DNA of 64,000 nt from the NCBI GenBank assembly GCA_963730735.1, contig CAVSSX010000008.1, positions 372,001-436,000 of the forward strand, given 5' to 3'. This document shows, piece by piece, positions 8,544 through 17,049 of this stretch; within the stretch, counting starts at the first letter, position 1, and each line of letters opens with the position of its first letter. The notes below the pieces were generated by a model. The model saw only the letters and a program-made list of their open reading frames with translations, did no database searches and was not told where the DNA came from. The position numbers and the translations under genes are program-made. Source of the DNA: CAVSSX01 sp963730735 (GTDB lineage Bacteria > Actinomycetota > Acidimicrobiia > Acidimicrobiales > RAAP-2).

Positions 8544-9019
8544 GCTCCCTTCGATTCGGCAGTGCGTTGCGATTTGTTGCTGAGGGCGATGACCACGGCC
8601 ACGGCGACGTCGCCCTCATGGGAGAGGGCCACGGTCAGGTTGCCGAGGCCACCCGAGCGGGCCAGCTGGGCGGCGTCCCCGCTGAGGGTGATCGAGCAGG
8701 AGCCGTCGGTCTCACGGCAGACCTCGATCGAGCGCCAGTCGAGCTGCTGGGTTCCGGGTCGCAGGACCTTGATCGCCGCCTCCTTGGCGGCGAACCGGGC
8801 CGCCAGGCTCTCCACGATCGGACCACGGGGTCCGGTGCAGCTGGCCAGCTCGAGGGCGGTGAAGACCCGCTCGAGGTACCGGGTCCCGAATCGGTCGATC
8901 GACTGGGCGACGGCGGCGACGGACGCCACGTCCACTCCCGCTCGAACTTCGGTGGTGTCGGCGGCCGCGGGGCGGATGCGGCTCTCACCTCGAGTGGCGG
9001 TACTGATCGGCATATCCAA
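8540..9019 (-). CDS. acpS: AcpS-type phosphopantetheinyl transferase
   Basis: 159 aa. It transfers 4'-phosphopantetheine from CoA to a carrier-protein serine. The AcpS motifs are present: GVDVASV near residue 28 (magnesium-binding Asp) and SLAARFAAKEAAIKVL near 71-86 (Glu-Lys catalytic block). The start is uncertain: a TTG at 9019 gives the longest form, and an in-frame ATG at 9013 is equally likely. It is the first gene of the operon. The intergenic region behind it (9020-9267) should hold the promoter. A second, housekeeping AcpS probably exists elsewhere, so this copy is likely dedicated to the downstream carrier protein. Confidence 0.82.
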   Translation of the reverse strand: MDMPISTATRGESRIRPAAADTTEVRAGVDVASVAAVAQSIDRFGTRYLERVFTALELASCTGPRGPIVESLAARFAAKEAAIKVLRPGTQQLDWRSIEVCRETDGSCSITLSGDAAQLARSGGLGNLTVALSHEGDVAVAVVIALSNKSQRTAESKGA

Positions 9020-9267
9020 AGTCTGCGGAATTCGCCGTCAGCCAACTACCACTGCCCGCGTGATCTTTCTAATCACAATGGTGGAGATTTCGTCGCGCTC
9101 TGGCGGGGTCCACCCAGGGGCCCGTCAGCCGGTTTTCCCGCCTTTCTGGCCGGTCCGACCTTCTGACCTGGGACGTTAACGATCGAGGGACCGCCCCGGA
9201 CGCCGGACGGCCCCTCATCTCATTGAACGAGGGCAACCGGGGGTCACCCACCGACCGCACCAGGCGC
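9020..9267 (-). promoter_or_regulatory. Intergenic region, presumed promoter of the carrier-protein operon
   Basis: 248 bp between the end of the glycan operon and the start of acpS, both on the minus strand. It is the only gap upstream of an otherwise gapless eight-gene operon, so a promoter is expected here. I see one short inverted repeat, GTGAT-N7-ATCAC at 9060-9076, about 40 bp upstream of the start. No convincing -10/-35 pair or terminator stands out. Confidence 0.35.
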
Positions 9268-10135
9268 TCAGCGCTTGCGGGCCACCAGGTGGAAGTACCG
9301 GATGCCCGAGGTGTCGTCGCCGACGCTCACCGGGGCGCCCCGCTCGGCATCGAAGGCGCACTCGAGTGTAAGACCGGCCCGCTCGAGCTCGGCGACGGCC
9401 TCCTCGAGCGTGACGTAGTGGATCAAGAGGCCGAAGTCGTGGGCCTCGACCGGCCGGACGGCCCACCCCGCGCCCTCTTCGGCCGACTTCATGAGCCGTC
9501 GGCGGTTGAGCAGCGCCCGGGGGAAGTGCACCGGGATGCCGGCCACGTGGACCAGGAACCGCCCCAGCCGATCGGCGAACGACCAGGTGGCGAGGGACGG
9601 CGAGTGGGCCTTGCGCCATGGGCTGGCCCGGAAGCACGGGCCGACCTTGTTGTGCGTCGACACCACGAGGCGTCCCCCGGGGGCGAGGACCCGGCTCATC
9701 TCGGCGATCGCCTGGGCCCGGTCGGCGTGGTCGACGGCGTCGAGCCCGTTGTAGCTGAAGACCACCAGTTGGAAGTGCCCGTCGGCGAAGTCCGAGAGGT
9801 TCCGCACGTCGCCCCAGCGGATGTCGGCGCCCGGGTAGTTTCGCCGGGCCACCGCCACCATCTCGGGTGTGTAGTCCACCCCGATGTAGTCATCCGAGAC
9901 CAGACGCAGCATGGTGGTCGTCCGGCCACCACCCACGCCCACGTCGAGGATCGGGACGGCCCCGGGCCTCCGACGCCACGTAGCTGACGGCGGCCCGCTC
10001 GCCGGCGTCGCTCCAGGACTCGATGGACAGGGGCGAACCGTCACCCCCGAACTCGTGGACCACCTCGGCGGTGGACCACGCCGTCCGGTTGACCTCGTCG
10101 GGCGTGGATACCGGCTTGTCGTGAATTGCGGTCAT
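9268..10135 (-). CDS. SAM-dependent methyltransferase, one frameshift
   Basis: A class I methyltransferase read in two frames. The N-terminal part (10135 to about 9975) begins MTAIHDKPVSTPDEVNRTAW. The SAM-binding motif LDVGVGGGRTT and the remaining Rossmann fold (VFSYNGLDAVDH, VLAPGGRLVVSTHN) continue in the next frame to 9268. The junction lies in a CCCGGGGCC run near 9961-9968, so one extra G or two lost bases explains it. ATG 10135 overlaps the stop of the upstream glycosyltransferase, placing it last in a glycan operon; the target is probably a sugar or sugar-lipid intermediate. A sequencing indel is more likely than real inactivation, since both halves are well conserved. Confidence 0.72.
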
Positions 10136-11400
10136 GCCGCACCTCCAGATTGCGCCTGGTCAGAGGATCCCAACGGTCGGACGGCGTAGGTCCGATCTCC
10201 CAACAGCTGAATGTAGGCGGCTTCGATACGCGGTACCACGCGGCCGGCGGTGAACTCCACCACGGCCTCTCGACCGGCCACGCCCATCGCCTGGCCCCGA
10301 TCGGGCAGCGCCAGCACGTCGGCCAGCGCCTTGGCCAGGTCCTTGGCATCACCCGGTTCCACCAGGCGGCCGGTCACCCCGTCCTGGACCATGTCCACGA
10401 TGCCGCCACTGGCCGCCGCCACGACCGGGCGGCCGACGGCCATCGCCTCGAGCACCACCGTCGGACAAGGGTCGGGCCACACCGAGGGCACGACCACGCA
10501 CCGGGCCGACCGCATCAGGGCGACCACCTCGGGATGGGGCAGCTCGGAGAGGACGGAGGCGCCGTCGGGCAGGTCGAGCGGGCCGTTTCGACGCCCGGCC
10601 AGGACCAGCGGCGGCGGGTCGAGGAGCTCCTGATAGGCCGCCAGCAGCACGGGCACGCCCTTGTCGACGCTCAGGTCGCCGACGAAGACGATCGGGCCGT
10701 CGACCGGGTCACGACCGGCCACCTCGTCCACCGGGTCGAGGATCTCGTCGGGGATGAAGTTATGGATGACCTCGTAGGGCACGGCCCCGTCGGCCAGGCG
10801 GTTGCGATCGGCGACGGCCGAGGACACCGCCAGGAACTTGGCCACCACGGCCTGGCGGGCCTTGGTCCCCCGCAGGTTGGCCAGGGCCGTCGGGACGCCG
10901 GCCACCGGGCCGTAGTGACCGGCGGCGCAGACCGTGCAGGCCCGCAGCGACGGCCCGGGGCACTCGGCCCCGTCACGCATGAGGCGCTTGACCGCGCAGA
11001 CGTGGGAGTAGTCGTGGAGGGTCAGCACCAACGGCACCCCGGTCCGTCGGGCCACCGGCAGCAGGGAGTTGACGATCCAGTTGTGGGCGTGGATGACGTC
11101 GTGGCGGCGGGCCCGCACCAAGGCGGTGGCCGCCCGGGCGACGGCCGGGTCCACGATCGGCGGGGCGTGGGGACGCTCGGCGTCGCTGTAGACGCCCGGG
11201 ATCTTGTGGGCCGTGCTGATCACCCGGATCACCCGCACCCCGGCGTCGTCCTCGGTCCCGACGTCGTCGCCGTCCTTGGCCAGGGTGAGCACGTCGACCT
11301 CGTGACCCAGGGTCACGAGGAAGCGGGCCAGGTTGCGCACATGACGCTCCTCACCACCCACGATCGGGGGGTAGAACTGCGCACCCATCAGGATCCTCAC
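10132..11400 (-). CDS. GT4-family glycosyltransferase
   Basis: 422 aa with a GT-B fold. The N-terminal domain carries the GGEERHVRNLARFL acceptor-side motif (about 15-28) and a HAHNWIVNSLLP block. The C-terminal domain has FVGDLSVDKG (donor-binding) and the GT4 signature PSVWPDPCPTVVLEAMAVG, with E-x7-E geometry. The insert containing CPGPSLRACTVC is typical of GT4 enzymes of polysaccharide loci. GTG 11400 overlaps the upstream stop (GTGA). It probably transfers a nucleotide-activated sugar during exopolysaccharide or glycolipid assembly; donor and acceptor cannot be read from the sequence. Confidence 0.88.
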   Translation of the reverse strand: MRILMGAQFYPPIVGGEERHVRNLARFLVTLGHEVDVLTLAKDGDDVGTEDDAGVRVIRVISTAHKIPGVYSDAERPHAPPIVDPAVARAATALVRARRHDVIHAHNWIVNSLLPVARRTGVPLVLTLHDYSHVCAVKRLMRDGAECPGPSLRACTVCAAGHYGPVAGVPTALANLRGTKARQAVVAKFLAVSSAVADRNRLADGAVPYEVIHNFIPDEILDPVDEVAGRDPVDGPIVFVGDLSVDKGVPVLLAAYQELLDPPPLVLAGRRNGPLDLPDGASVLSELPHPEVVALMRSARCVVVPSVWPDPCPTVVLEAMAVGRPVVAAASGGIVDMVQDGVTGRLVEPGDAKDLAKALADVLALPDRGQAMGVAGREAVVEFTAGRVVPRIEAAYIQLLGDRTYAVRPLGSSDQAQSGGAA

Positions 11401-12533
11401 CGGATGACGTCCTCGTACACCTTGGCGATCCCGTCGGTGCAGTCGTCCCAGGTGGGCAGCGGGGGCATCGAGGCCATCGAGTTGCCCCGGGCGACGTCGA
11501 GCATGGTGGTGGCCAGGTCGGCCGGCGCCGTCTGCACCGGCACGGTGCGCACGAGGCCACCTCGACCGAGCTCGGTCAGCCCGGACCCTTCGGCCACGAC
11601 GGCCGGCGTCCCGAGGGCCAGGGCCTCCATCACGGCCACCGGGTGCGCCTCGTACTCGCTCATCAAGGTGACGACGTCGGCCCGGGCCAGGAGGGCGCCG
11701 AGGTTGCCGCGCTCGCTCGGCCCGAACGACAGGAACTGGACCCGGGACTCGAGGCCGGCGGCGACCACCTGGCGCTGGAGCTCGGCCTCGTAGGGTCCCT
11801 GGCCGATGATGCCGAGCCGGGCACCGGGGGCGGCCCGGAGCAGCTCGGGCATGGCGGCGATAACCCGGTGGTGACCCTTGTACTTCTCCAGCCGACCGAT
11901 CGAGAGCACCAGCGGGTCGCCCTCCATGACCGGCGCCACGTCCTCGTCGACCGGCAGCCGCTCGGCGCCGTTGCGGATGACGCTGAAGGACTCCTGGCCG
12001 AGGCCGGTGTGGCGGGCGAACGTGTCGCGCTCGTACTCACAGACGGCGATCAGCCGGTCGGCCTTGCGCAGGGCCGGGCTCAGGGCCGACCACTGTGGGG
12101 CGCGGATGACCGTCCGCAGCTTGCTCGAATGGCCGCCGGTGTGGAAGGTGAGGACGGCCGGGGTGTCGCTCTTGCGGGCGGCCCGCAGGGCCAGGAACGG
12201 GAGGAGCGTGTTCACGCCCTGGACGTGGACCACGTCATAGCCGCCCTGGCTGATGGCCCGGGCCAGCGTCGGCGAGAGGTAGAAGTCCTCGATCGGGCCC
12301 ACGGTCGGGTACCGCTCGACGGTGAAGCCATCGCGATGCTCGGTGGCCGACGAGGACCCCTCGACCTCGGTGGTGAGCACGGTGACGTCCATGCCCCGAT
12401 CGACCAGCCGGCGAGACACCTCGAGCACATGGGTCTCGATGCCGCCCACGTGGGGGGCGAACTTGGCCGTCACCATGGCGACTCGCAGCCGCTTGGTGGA
12501 CGAGCCCGATGGGTTCGGGAGGACAGAGGTCAC
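11397..12533 (-). CDS. GT4-family glycosyltransferase
   Basis: 378 aa, GT-B fold. N-terminal motif KFAPHVGGIETHVLEV (about 24-39), central block VLTFHTGGHSSK, and C-terminal donor domain with LSIGRLEKYKGHH and SEYEAHPVAVMEALALGTP carrying the E-x7-E glutamates. GTG 12533 overlaps the stop of the preceding secreted hydrolase gene, and its own stop overlaps the next GT4 gene, so the two transferases are translationally coupled and probably add consecutive sugars. Specificity is unknown. Confidence 0.88.
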   Translation of the reverse strand: MTSVLPNPSGSSTKRLRVAMVTAKFAPHVGGIETHVLEVSRRLVDRGMDVTVLTTEVEGSSSATEHRDGFTVERYPTVGPIEDFYLSPTLARAISQGGYDVVHVQGVNTLLPFLALRAARKSDTPAVLTFHTGGHSSKLRTVIRAPQWSALSPALRKADRLIAVCEYERDTFARHTGLGQESFSVIRNGAERLPVDEDVAPVMEGDPLVLSIGRLEKYKGHHRVIAAMPELLRAAPGARLGIIGQGPYEAELQRQVVAAGLESRVQFLSFGPSERGNLGALLARADVVTLMSEYEAHPVAVMEALALGTPAVVAEGSGLTELGRGGLVRTVPVQTAPADLATTMLDVARGNSMASMPPLPTWDDCTDGIAKVYEDVIR

Positions 12534-13813
12534 GGCACCCTCGCAAAGGCTTGGAATGATGGAGTGGTTACCCAGTGGGTCGTGCCGTTGACGGAGCCGT
12601 CGGCATTTCGCACGAGAGCCCAGGCCGGCAGGTCATAGGGGGTCGGATAGAACGTATACCAGGACATCCCGATCACCTCGTTGGTCTGGGCTGCATCTTG
12701 GAACGCCTGGGGGAGCCAGGCGGCACGCTGCGCCTCCGAAATGGTGTTGGGACCGTCGGAGATGGCCTCGGCATACCCCGACACCGGCCATCCGTACTCC
12801 CCGATATAGATCTTTTTTTGCGGGTCGCCCTGTGCGGCCATCATGGTGTGCAGGGCCATGAAGCCGAGGAAGTTCGTGTCGATCGGTCCCCACGGCCCGC
12901 CGTCAACGTACTGGGGCAGGTTCACCGACGGACCGCGGCCGCCGCTGTAGGGGTGGACGCCGAGCACGTCGAAGAAGTGGTTGTCCGCCTGGGCGTAGGG
13001 AAACCGGTCGAGGGCGGCGTAGAGCTTGGTCAGGAAACCGACGTCGTTCTGCGACAGTCCCCCGGAGACGATGGTCACCGCCGGGTTGGCCACCTTGGCC
13101 GCCGTGTAGCTGCACTCGAGGAGGTCCGAGTACTCGACCGGGTTCGGACCCTGGTCCCAGAACATCGGGAGGTTCTCCTCGTTCCAGATCTCGTAGTACG
13201 ACACCGACGTCCCGAAGGCCTTCACGACCCGGGTGACGAACCCCGACCAGGCCGCCAGCTCGTCGGGGTGCTCCGGGGCCAGCCACGGCTCGGCGGTGGC
13301 ACTGGGCTCCCCGGCGTCACGGGCCCATTGGGGGAACCCGTAGAGCTGGAAGCGGAGCTGCATGCCCCGGGCCCGGGCCGCCGCCACGAACTGCTGCAGT
13401 GACGCGAACTCGTTGGCCGGGGCCGGACCGTTCGGCTCGTTGGACGACCAGCTCACCCCGAGGTCGACCACGTCGACCCCGGCCGTCTTGGCCAGGTTGA
13501 GCAACGACGTCCACTGGGGGACGGTGAGCAGGGCGGGCTGGATCGACAGGTCCTTCAGCGGGTGGCCGGCGGCGGTGACCGAGGCCGCCGCGGCGGTGGC
13601 CGCGGCGCTGGCCGGCAGGCCCGGCCGGGGGGCGCAGGACTTGGGCACGGTGGAGGACGACGCGGCGTAGGACGCCTGGGTCACCTGCGAGACGACCGGC
13701 GCCGTCGTGGCCCGGGCGGCCGGCGACACGTCGAGGGCTACCTGGAAGGCGACGATGCCCACGCCGGCGAGGGCGAAGGCGGCGCCGGCGAGGAGTCCGA
13801 GCCGGCGGTTCAT
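12530..13813 (-). CDS. Secreted or anchored GH5/GH39-like glycoside hydrolase
   Basis: 427 aa from ATG 13813; an upstream ATG at 13882 adds 23 residues but lacks clear support. An N-terminal hydrophobic segment (LGLLAGAAFALAGVGIVAF) acts as signal peptide or anchor, followed by an Ala/Ser/Thr-rich linker. The TIM-barrel catalytic domain shows the acid/base motif WNEEN (Glu about 212) and a nucleophile motif IYIGEYGWPV near residue 325, as in clan GH-A enzymes. FDVLGVHPYSG and MSWYTFYP are further barrel strands. First gene of the GT4-GT4-methyltransferase operon, so it probably trims or releases the polymer made by that operon. A diverged relative lies at 50116-51289. Confidence 0.8.
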   Translation of the reverse strand: MNRRLGLLAGAAFALAGVGIVAFQVALDVSPAARATTAPVVSQVTQASYAASSSTVPKSCAPRPGLPASAAATAAAASVTAAGHPLKDLSIQPALLTVPQWTSLLNLAKTAGVDVVDLGVSWSSNEPNGPAPANEFASLQQFVAAARARGMQLRFQLYGFPQWARDAGEPSATAEPWLAPEHPDELAAWSGFVTRVVKAFGTSVSYYEIWNEENLPMFWDQGPNPVEYSDLLECSYTAAKVANPAVTIVSGGLSQNDVGFLTKLYAALDRFPYAQADNHFFDVLGVHPYSGGRGPSVNLPQYVDGGPWGPIDTNFLGFMALHTMMAAQGDPQKKIYIGEYGWPVSGYAEAISDGPNTISEAQRAAWLPQAFQDAAQTNEVIGMSWYTFYPTPYDLPAWALVRNADGSVNGTTHWVTTPSFQAFARVP

Positions 13814-13945
13814 CGGCCGAACTCGGGACGCGAGGTAGCTAGGGACGTCCCTTCGGAGGGACGCAGCGCCCTGGAGGCGCACTGGTAGTGGGAGAAGGTC
13901 GGCACGGGTCGAGCAACGTCAGTTCAGACACACGGCTGACGTGGG

Positions 13946-14599
13946 TCAGGCGGCCGGCCGGAGGCCGGCATCGAGCGCCACCGAGACGGCGGCGACGGCC
14001 GAGTGGACACCGAGCTTCTTCTGGAGGTTCTGGCTGTGGGTGCGCACGGTGTTGGCCGAGACATGGAGCCGGGCCGAGATGGCCGTCTGGCTGAGGCCCT
14101 CCACCAACAGGCGGAGCACGTCGAGCTCCCGCTTGGTCAACAGGGCCAGTCGGCCCTTCGCCTCACGGGACCCGGTGTCGGGTCGCTCCTGGAGCAGCCC
14201 GGTCAGCAAGGGAGGCGACATCCACATCTGGCCCTTGGCCGCCCAGTGGATCGCCTCCACCAGTTCACGGATGGGCGCCGCCTTCAAGACGAAGCCCGAG
14301 GCGCCCATGCGCAGGGCCCGGCCGGCGGTGGCGAAGTCCTCGTCGGCCATCAGCATGACGATGGCGGGACTCGAGGGCATGGCCCCGATCTGCTCGAGGA
14401 TGTCCACACCGTGGGCCGTGTCGAACTCGGCGTCGAGGATGAGCACGTCCGGTCGGCGGGTGGCGATGAGGTCGGCGACCTCGGCGGCGGTCGACGCCGA
14501 ACCTACGACACGGAGGTTGGCTTCGCCGGAGAGGAAGGCCGACAGCGACTCGCAGAGGACCGGTTGGTGGTCGACGATTGCTACAGCTGTTTCGGTCAT
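13946..14599 (-). CDS. NarL/LuxR-type response regulator
   Basis: 217 aa from ATG 14599; the open frame upstream to 15208 is not homologous and is left out. The receiver domain has an acidic residue at position 10 (AIVDHQP), the phosphoacceptor Asp56 (DVLILD) and Lys106 (GFVLK). The C-terminal LuxR helix-turn-helix (about 150-210) reads LTKRELDVLRLLVEGLSQ, then ISARLHVSANTVRTHSQNL. No ribosome-binding site is visible. It is a paralogue of the regulator at 16262-16954, and the two share a conserved upstream leader. It lies divergently from the orphan histidine kinase and close to glycan genes, so control of polysaccharide synthesis is a reasonable inference. Confidence 0.88.
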   Translation of the reverse strand: MTETAVAIVDHQPVLCESLSAFLSGEANLRVVGSASTAAEVADLIATRRPDVLILDAEFDTAHGVDILEQIGAMPSSPAIVMLMADEDFATAGRALRMGASGFVLKAAPIRELVEAIHWAAKGQMWMSPPLLTGLLQERPDTGSREAKGRLALLTKRELDVLRLLVEGLSQTAISARLHVSANTVRTHSQNLQKKLGVHSAVAAVSVALDAGLRPAA

Positions 14600-14661
14600 G
14601 TCATCAGTCTGAGGAATTGACGAGGCTGCGGCGACCGGACAATTGACGATCTTCCTACGAC
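14600..14661 (-). promoter_or_regulatory. Conserved leader of response regulator gene, copy 1
   Basis: Read on the minus strand, the 62 bp before ATG 14599 align with the 62 bp before ATG 16262: GTCGTAGGAAGATCGT here against GACGTAGAAAGTTCGT there, a shared GCCTCG, and ACTG-N2-GACATG ending in the start codon. The GTAG element is 59 bp from the start codon in both. No Shine-Dalgarno sequence is present in either. This suggests a duplicated promoter or a shared regulator or attenuator site. Confidence 0.55.
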
Positions 14662-15376
14662 GAGTTGTGGAGACGCGGGCCACTTTCGTTCGGATCGGTC
14701 CACCATCGTCGGCACCGTACCCTCTCGACGGCCCACCGATCTCATACCGACGGGCCGTGGACCAGGGAGGATACGCAACCCGGGGTGGGGGTCGCGATGA
14801 GGGACTACGGGCCGGCCGACTCCTCACCTCATGCGAGACGCACCCCTCCAGGGCCGCCTTCTCCCCCCGTGGCGACGACCGCATCCGAGGGTGCGGTCGC
14901 GACCTCGTCACCGTCTCGTCGCGAGGTCGTCGACCACATCGACGACGTCGTCGCGAGACGTCTGGTACTCGTCGATGACCTTGCCCTCTCGCGCCGGCAC
15001 GACGGCGGCGCGGGCAGACCTCGTCTCGACTCGACCGCGACCGGTACTCGTGCCCTCCTACGGCGCCGGAGGCGGCCGACCCCGGCGCCCTGGCCCGGTC
15101 GGCGACACCACACCGACAGGGACGCCGCCGACCCCCCGACTGCACGAGGTCCGACCGACCCACGTCCCCCAGACGCGGTACCGCGAGGCCCACTCGGCCG
15201 GTGGGCACCCGGGGTGGCGCCGGTCGGACCCCGAGAGTTGATGGAGCAATCAGGTAAGGTCGATTACGTCGGCGGACGAGCCGATCCCGGCCCGCCGAGA
15301 TCGATGACCTCTTCCCGCTGGACGCCTCGGGAGGCCCGGGGACCTAAGAAGGCACGACCGGGAGCGGTGAGACGTC
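14662..15376. other. Large divergent intergenic region between regulator and kinase
   Basis: 715 bp with no convincing gene; open frames on both strands lack family motifs and plausible starts. It contains an interrupted inverted repeat at 14912-14960, with outer arms CGTCTCG/CGAGACG and inner arms GTCGTCGA/TCGACGAC. The region probably holds the divergent promoters; nothing else is recognised. Confidence 0.45.
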
Positions 15377-16141
15377 ATGGACACGAGAGCCCCCTCGACC
15401 GAGGAACCCGAGCGGGCGGCCGCCGGACTCGATGGTGCGTCGGACCCGACGGACCAGCGGGGTGGGCCGGTGGCCGATGCGGCCAAGACCATCGATGCGT
15501 GGGGTCCCGACCTGAAGTTGCGGGGGTTCGCCCACGACATGACCAACCCGGCGGCCACCCTACGTTTTCTGGCCCAATTGCTCGACGAGGAGTCGTCCGA
15601 CGCCCGGGTCCGACAGGTGGCCACGCAGATACAGAGTGAGGCGTCCTACCTCCTCGACCTCTGCACCGACGTGCTCGAGGGTGGACGGATCGAGGAGATC
15701 CGGGTCGACCAGGTCGCCCACCGCATCGTGGAGCGCAACCGGCTCGCCGCCGACGCCCAGCTGTCCACCGATCTGCGGCCCTCGATGCTCCGGGCCCGCT
15801 CGGTCTCGATCGAACGACTCATCTCCAACCTGCTGGCCAACGCCCTGCGTGCCGCCGGGAACGGGGGTCGGGTCCGGGTCGAGGTCACGCCCTCGGAGGG
15901 TGGGGTGACGGTGACCGTCGGCGACTCCGGCCCGGGGTTCCCGGAGCCACCGGCCGACGGCCAGGCCCGCCTCTCGGGCAACGCCAAGACGCCGCGACGC
16001 GCCCTCGGGCTCCTCATCGTCGACGGCATCGTCCGCCAGTACGAGGGACGGATCGACATCGGTCGCTCGGACCTCGGCGGGGCCCGTGTCAGTGCCTGGA
16101 TCCCGTCGTTTCCCCAGCGTCGCGGGGGTACGACGACCTAG
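15377..16141 (+). CDS. Soluble sensor histidine kinase
   Basis: 254 aa with no membrane segment or recognisable sensor domain before the kinase core. The H-box is FAHDMTNPAATLR (His53), typical of HisKA-type kinases. The ATPase lobe shows the N-box NLLANALRAAG (Asn155), the G1 box DSGPGFPE (Asp183) and a G2-like GLLIVDGIV. The segment between G1 and G2 is short. Start ATG 15377 follows GGAGCGG. It lies between two NarL-type regulators, one on each strand, and is the obvious candidate phosphodonor for one or both. Cytoplasmic input is inferred from the lack of membrane segments. Confidence 0.85.
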   Translation: MDTRAPSTEEPERAAAGLDGASDPTDQRGGPVADAAKTIDAWGPDLKLRGFAHDMTNPAATLRFLAQLLDEESSDARVRQVATQIQSEASYLLDLCTDVLEGGRIEEIRVDQVAHRIVERNRLAADAQLSTDLRPSMLRARSVSIERLISNLLANALRAAGNGGRVRVEVTPSEGGVTVTVGDSGPGFPEPPADGQARLSGNAKTPRRALGLLIVDGIVRQYEGRIDIGRSDLGGARVSAWIPSFPQRRGGTTT

Positions 16142-16199
16142 TCGCCGCCTCCGGGGGCCGTAGTCCGGCCGCCCCGGCGCCGAGGGACGTCCACCAGAG

Positions 16200-16261
16200 G
16201 ACGTAGAAAGTTCGTGTTGGTGCGGGTATCACGCACCGCCTCGATCTCACACACTGTCGAC
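16200..16261 (+). promoter_or_regulatory. Conserved leader of response regulator gene, copy 2
   Basis: The partner of the leader at 14600-14661: GACGTAGAAAGTTCGT, then GCCTCG, then ACTG-N2-GACATG at the start codon, with the same 59-bp distance from GTAG to ATG. The conservation across non-coding sequence also supports ATG 16262 over the in-frame GTG at 16214. Confidence 0.55.
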
Positions 16262-16954
16262 ATGGCAGAGACCCAGGTCGCCGTGATTGGCAGCCACCCA
16301 GTTCTGAGCGAAGCAATCTGTGAGGGATTGGCGGAATACGGCGACTTGCGCGCCGTGGCCGCCGACTCGTTCCTCGACAACATTGCCGAGTTCGTTGCAA
16401 ACCAGCACCCCGATGTGCTCGTGCTCGACGCCGAGCTCGCTCGGGCCGACGGGGGCGTGGCCATGGCCCAGCTCCATGTGTCGGCCAACGCACCGGCGGT
16501 TGTCCTTCTCTCGAATGACGACAACCCCGAGCAGATCGACGCCGCCGTCCAGCGGGGTGCCTCGGCGTTCGTACTGAAGGTGCCGCCGGCGGCCGAGCTC
16601 GCCGACGCCATCCGGTACGCCGCCCGGGGCGAGATGTGGCTCTCCCCACCGCTGCTCACCCAAGTGCTCTCGGCCGAGCGCGACGGCACCACCCACAGCC
16701 ACGACCCCGAGCCGGCGGTCGCCGAGAAGGCCGACCCGCCGGTCGACGGTGTCGAGCAGCTGACGGCCGACGAACGAGCCATCCTCGACCTCCTGGTCGA
16801 AGGGATGGACCACTCCCAGATCGCCTCCCAACTCGCCCTCTCACGGCGCAGTGTCAACAAGTACCTCCAGCAGATACGGACCAAGCTCGGCGTCAAGTCG
16901 TCTCGCGCGGTGACTTCGATGGCCAAGGAATCGGGTGTCGGTGATTCCCATTGA
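16262..16954 (+). CDS. NarL/LuxR-type response regulator with degenerate acidic pocket
   Basis: 230 aa from ATG 16262. Phosphoacceptor Asp56 (DVLVLD) and Lys106 (AFVLK) are present. However, the residues that coordinate magnesium at the end of the first strand are Gly10-Ser11 (AVIGSHP) instead of acidic residues, so phosphorylation may be weak or absent. The C-terminal helix-turn-helix is LTADERAILDLLVEGMDH followed by IASQLALSRRSVNKYL. It is a paralogue of the regulator at 13946-14599, downstream of the histidine kinase and about 95 bp before a GT2 gene. It may work as an atypical, phosphorylation-independent partner; this is inference from the missing residues. Confidence 0.85.
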   Translation: MAETQVAVIGSHPVLSEAICEGLAEYGDLRAVAADSFLDNIAEFVANQHPDVLVLDAELARADGGVAMAQLHVSANAPAVVLLSNDDNPEQIDAAVQRGASAFVLKVPPAAELADAIRYAARGEMWLSPPLLTQVLSAERDGTTHSHDPEPAVAEKADPPVDGVEQLTADERAILDLLVEGMDHSQIASQLALSRRSVNKYLQQIRTKLGVKSSRAVTSMAKESGVGDSH

Positions 16955-17049
16955 TCTCCCAACATCCAGAACATCCAGCCAGCAGTTAGCCGTGCCAACC
17001 AACCATTCCCAAACCTCGCCACATTCATCGAAGGAGGGCGTCAACCGTT

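Noticed and set aside
973..9019. Classical NRPS or polyketide cluster
   Set aside because: No adenylation, condensation, ketosynthase or other modular domains are visible; only a stand-alone carrier protein and an aaRS-like ligase.
9060..9076. Possible CRP/FNR site GTGAT-N7-ATCAC
   Set aside because: The spacing between TGTGA and TCAC is 9, not the 6 of CRP-type sites; it is kept only as an undefined inverted repeat.
13946..15208. 420-codon reading of the regulator at 13946
   Set aside because: The upstream 200 codons have no receiver homology and run into the divergent promoter region; the conserved leader ends at ATG 14599.
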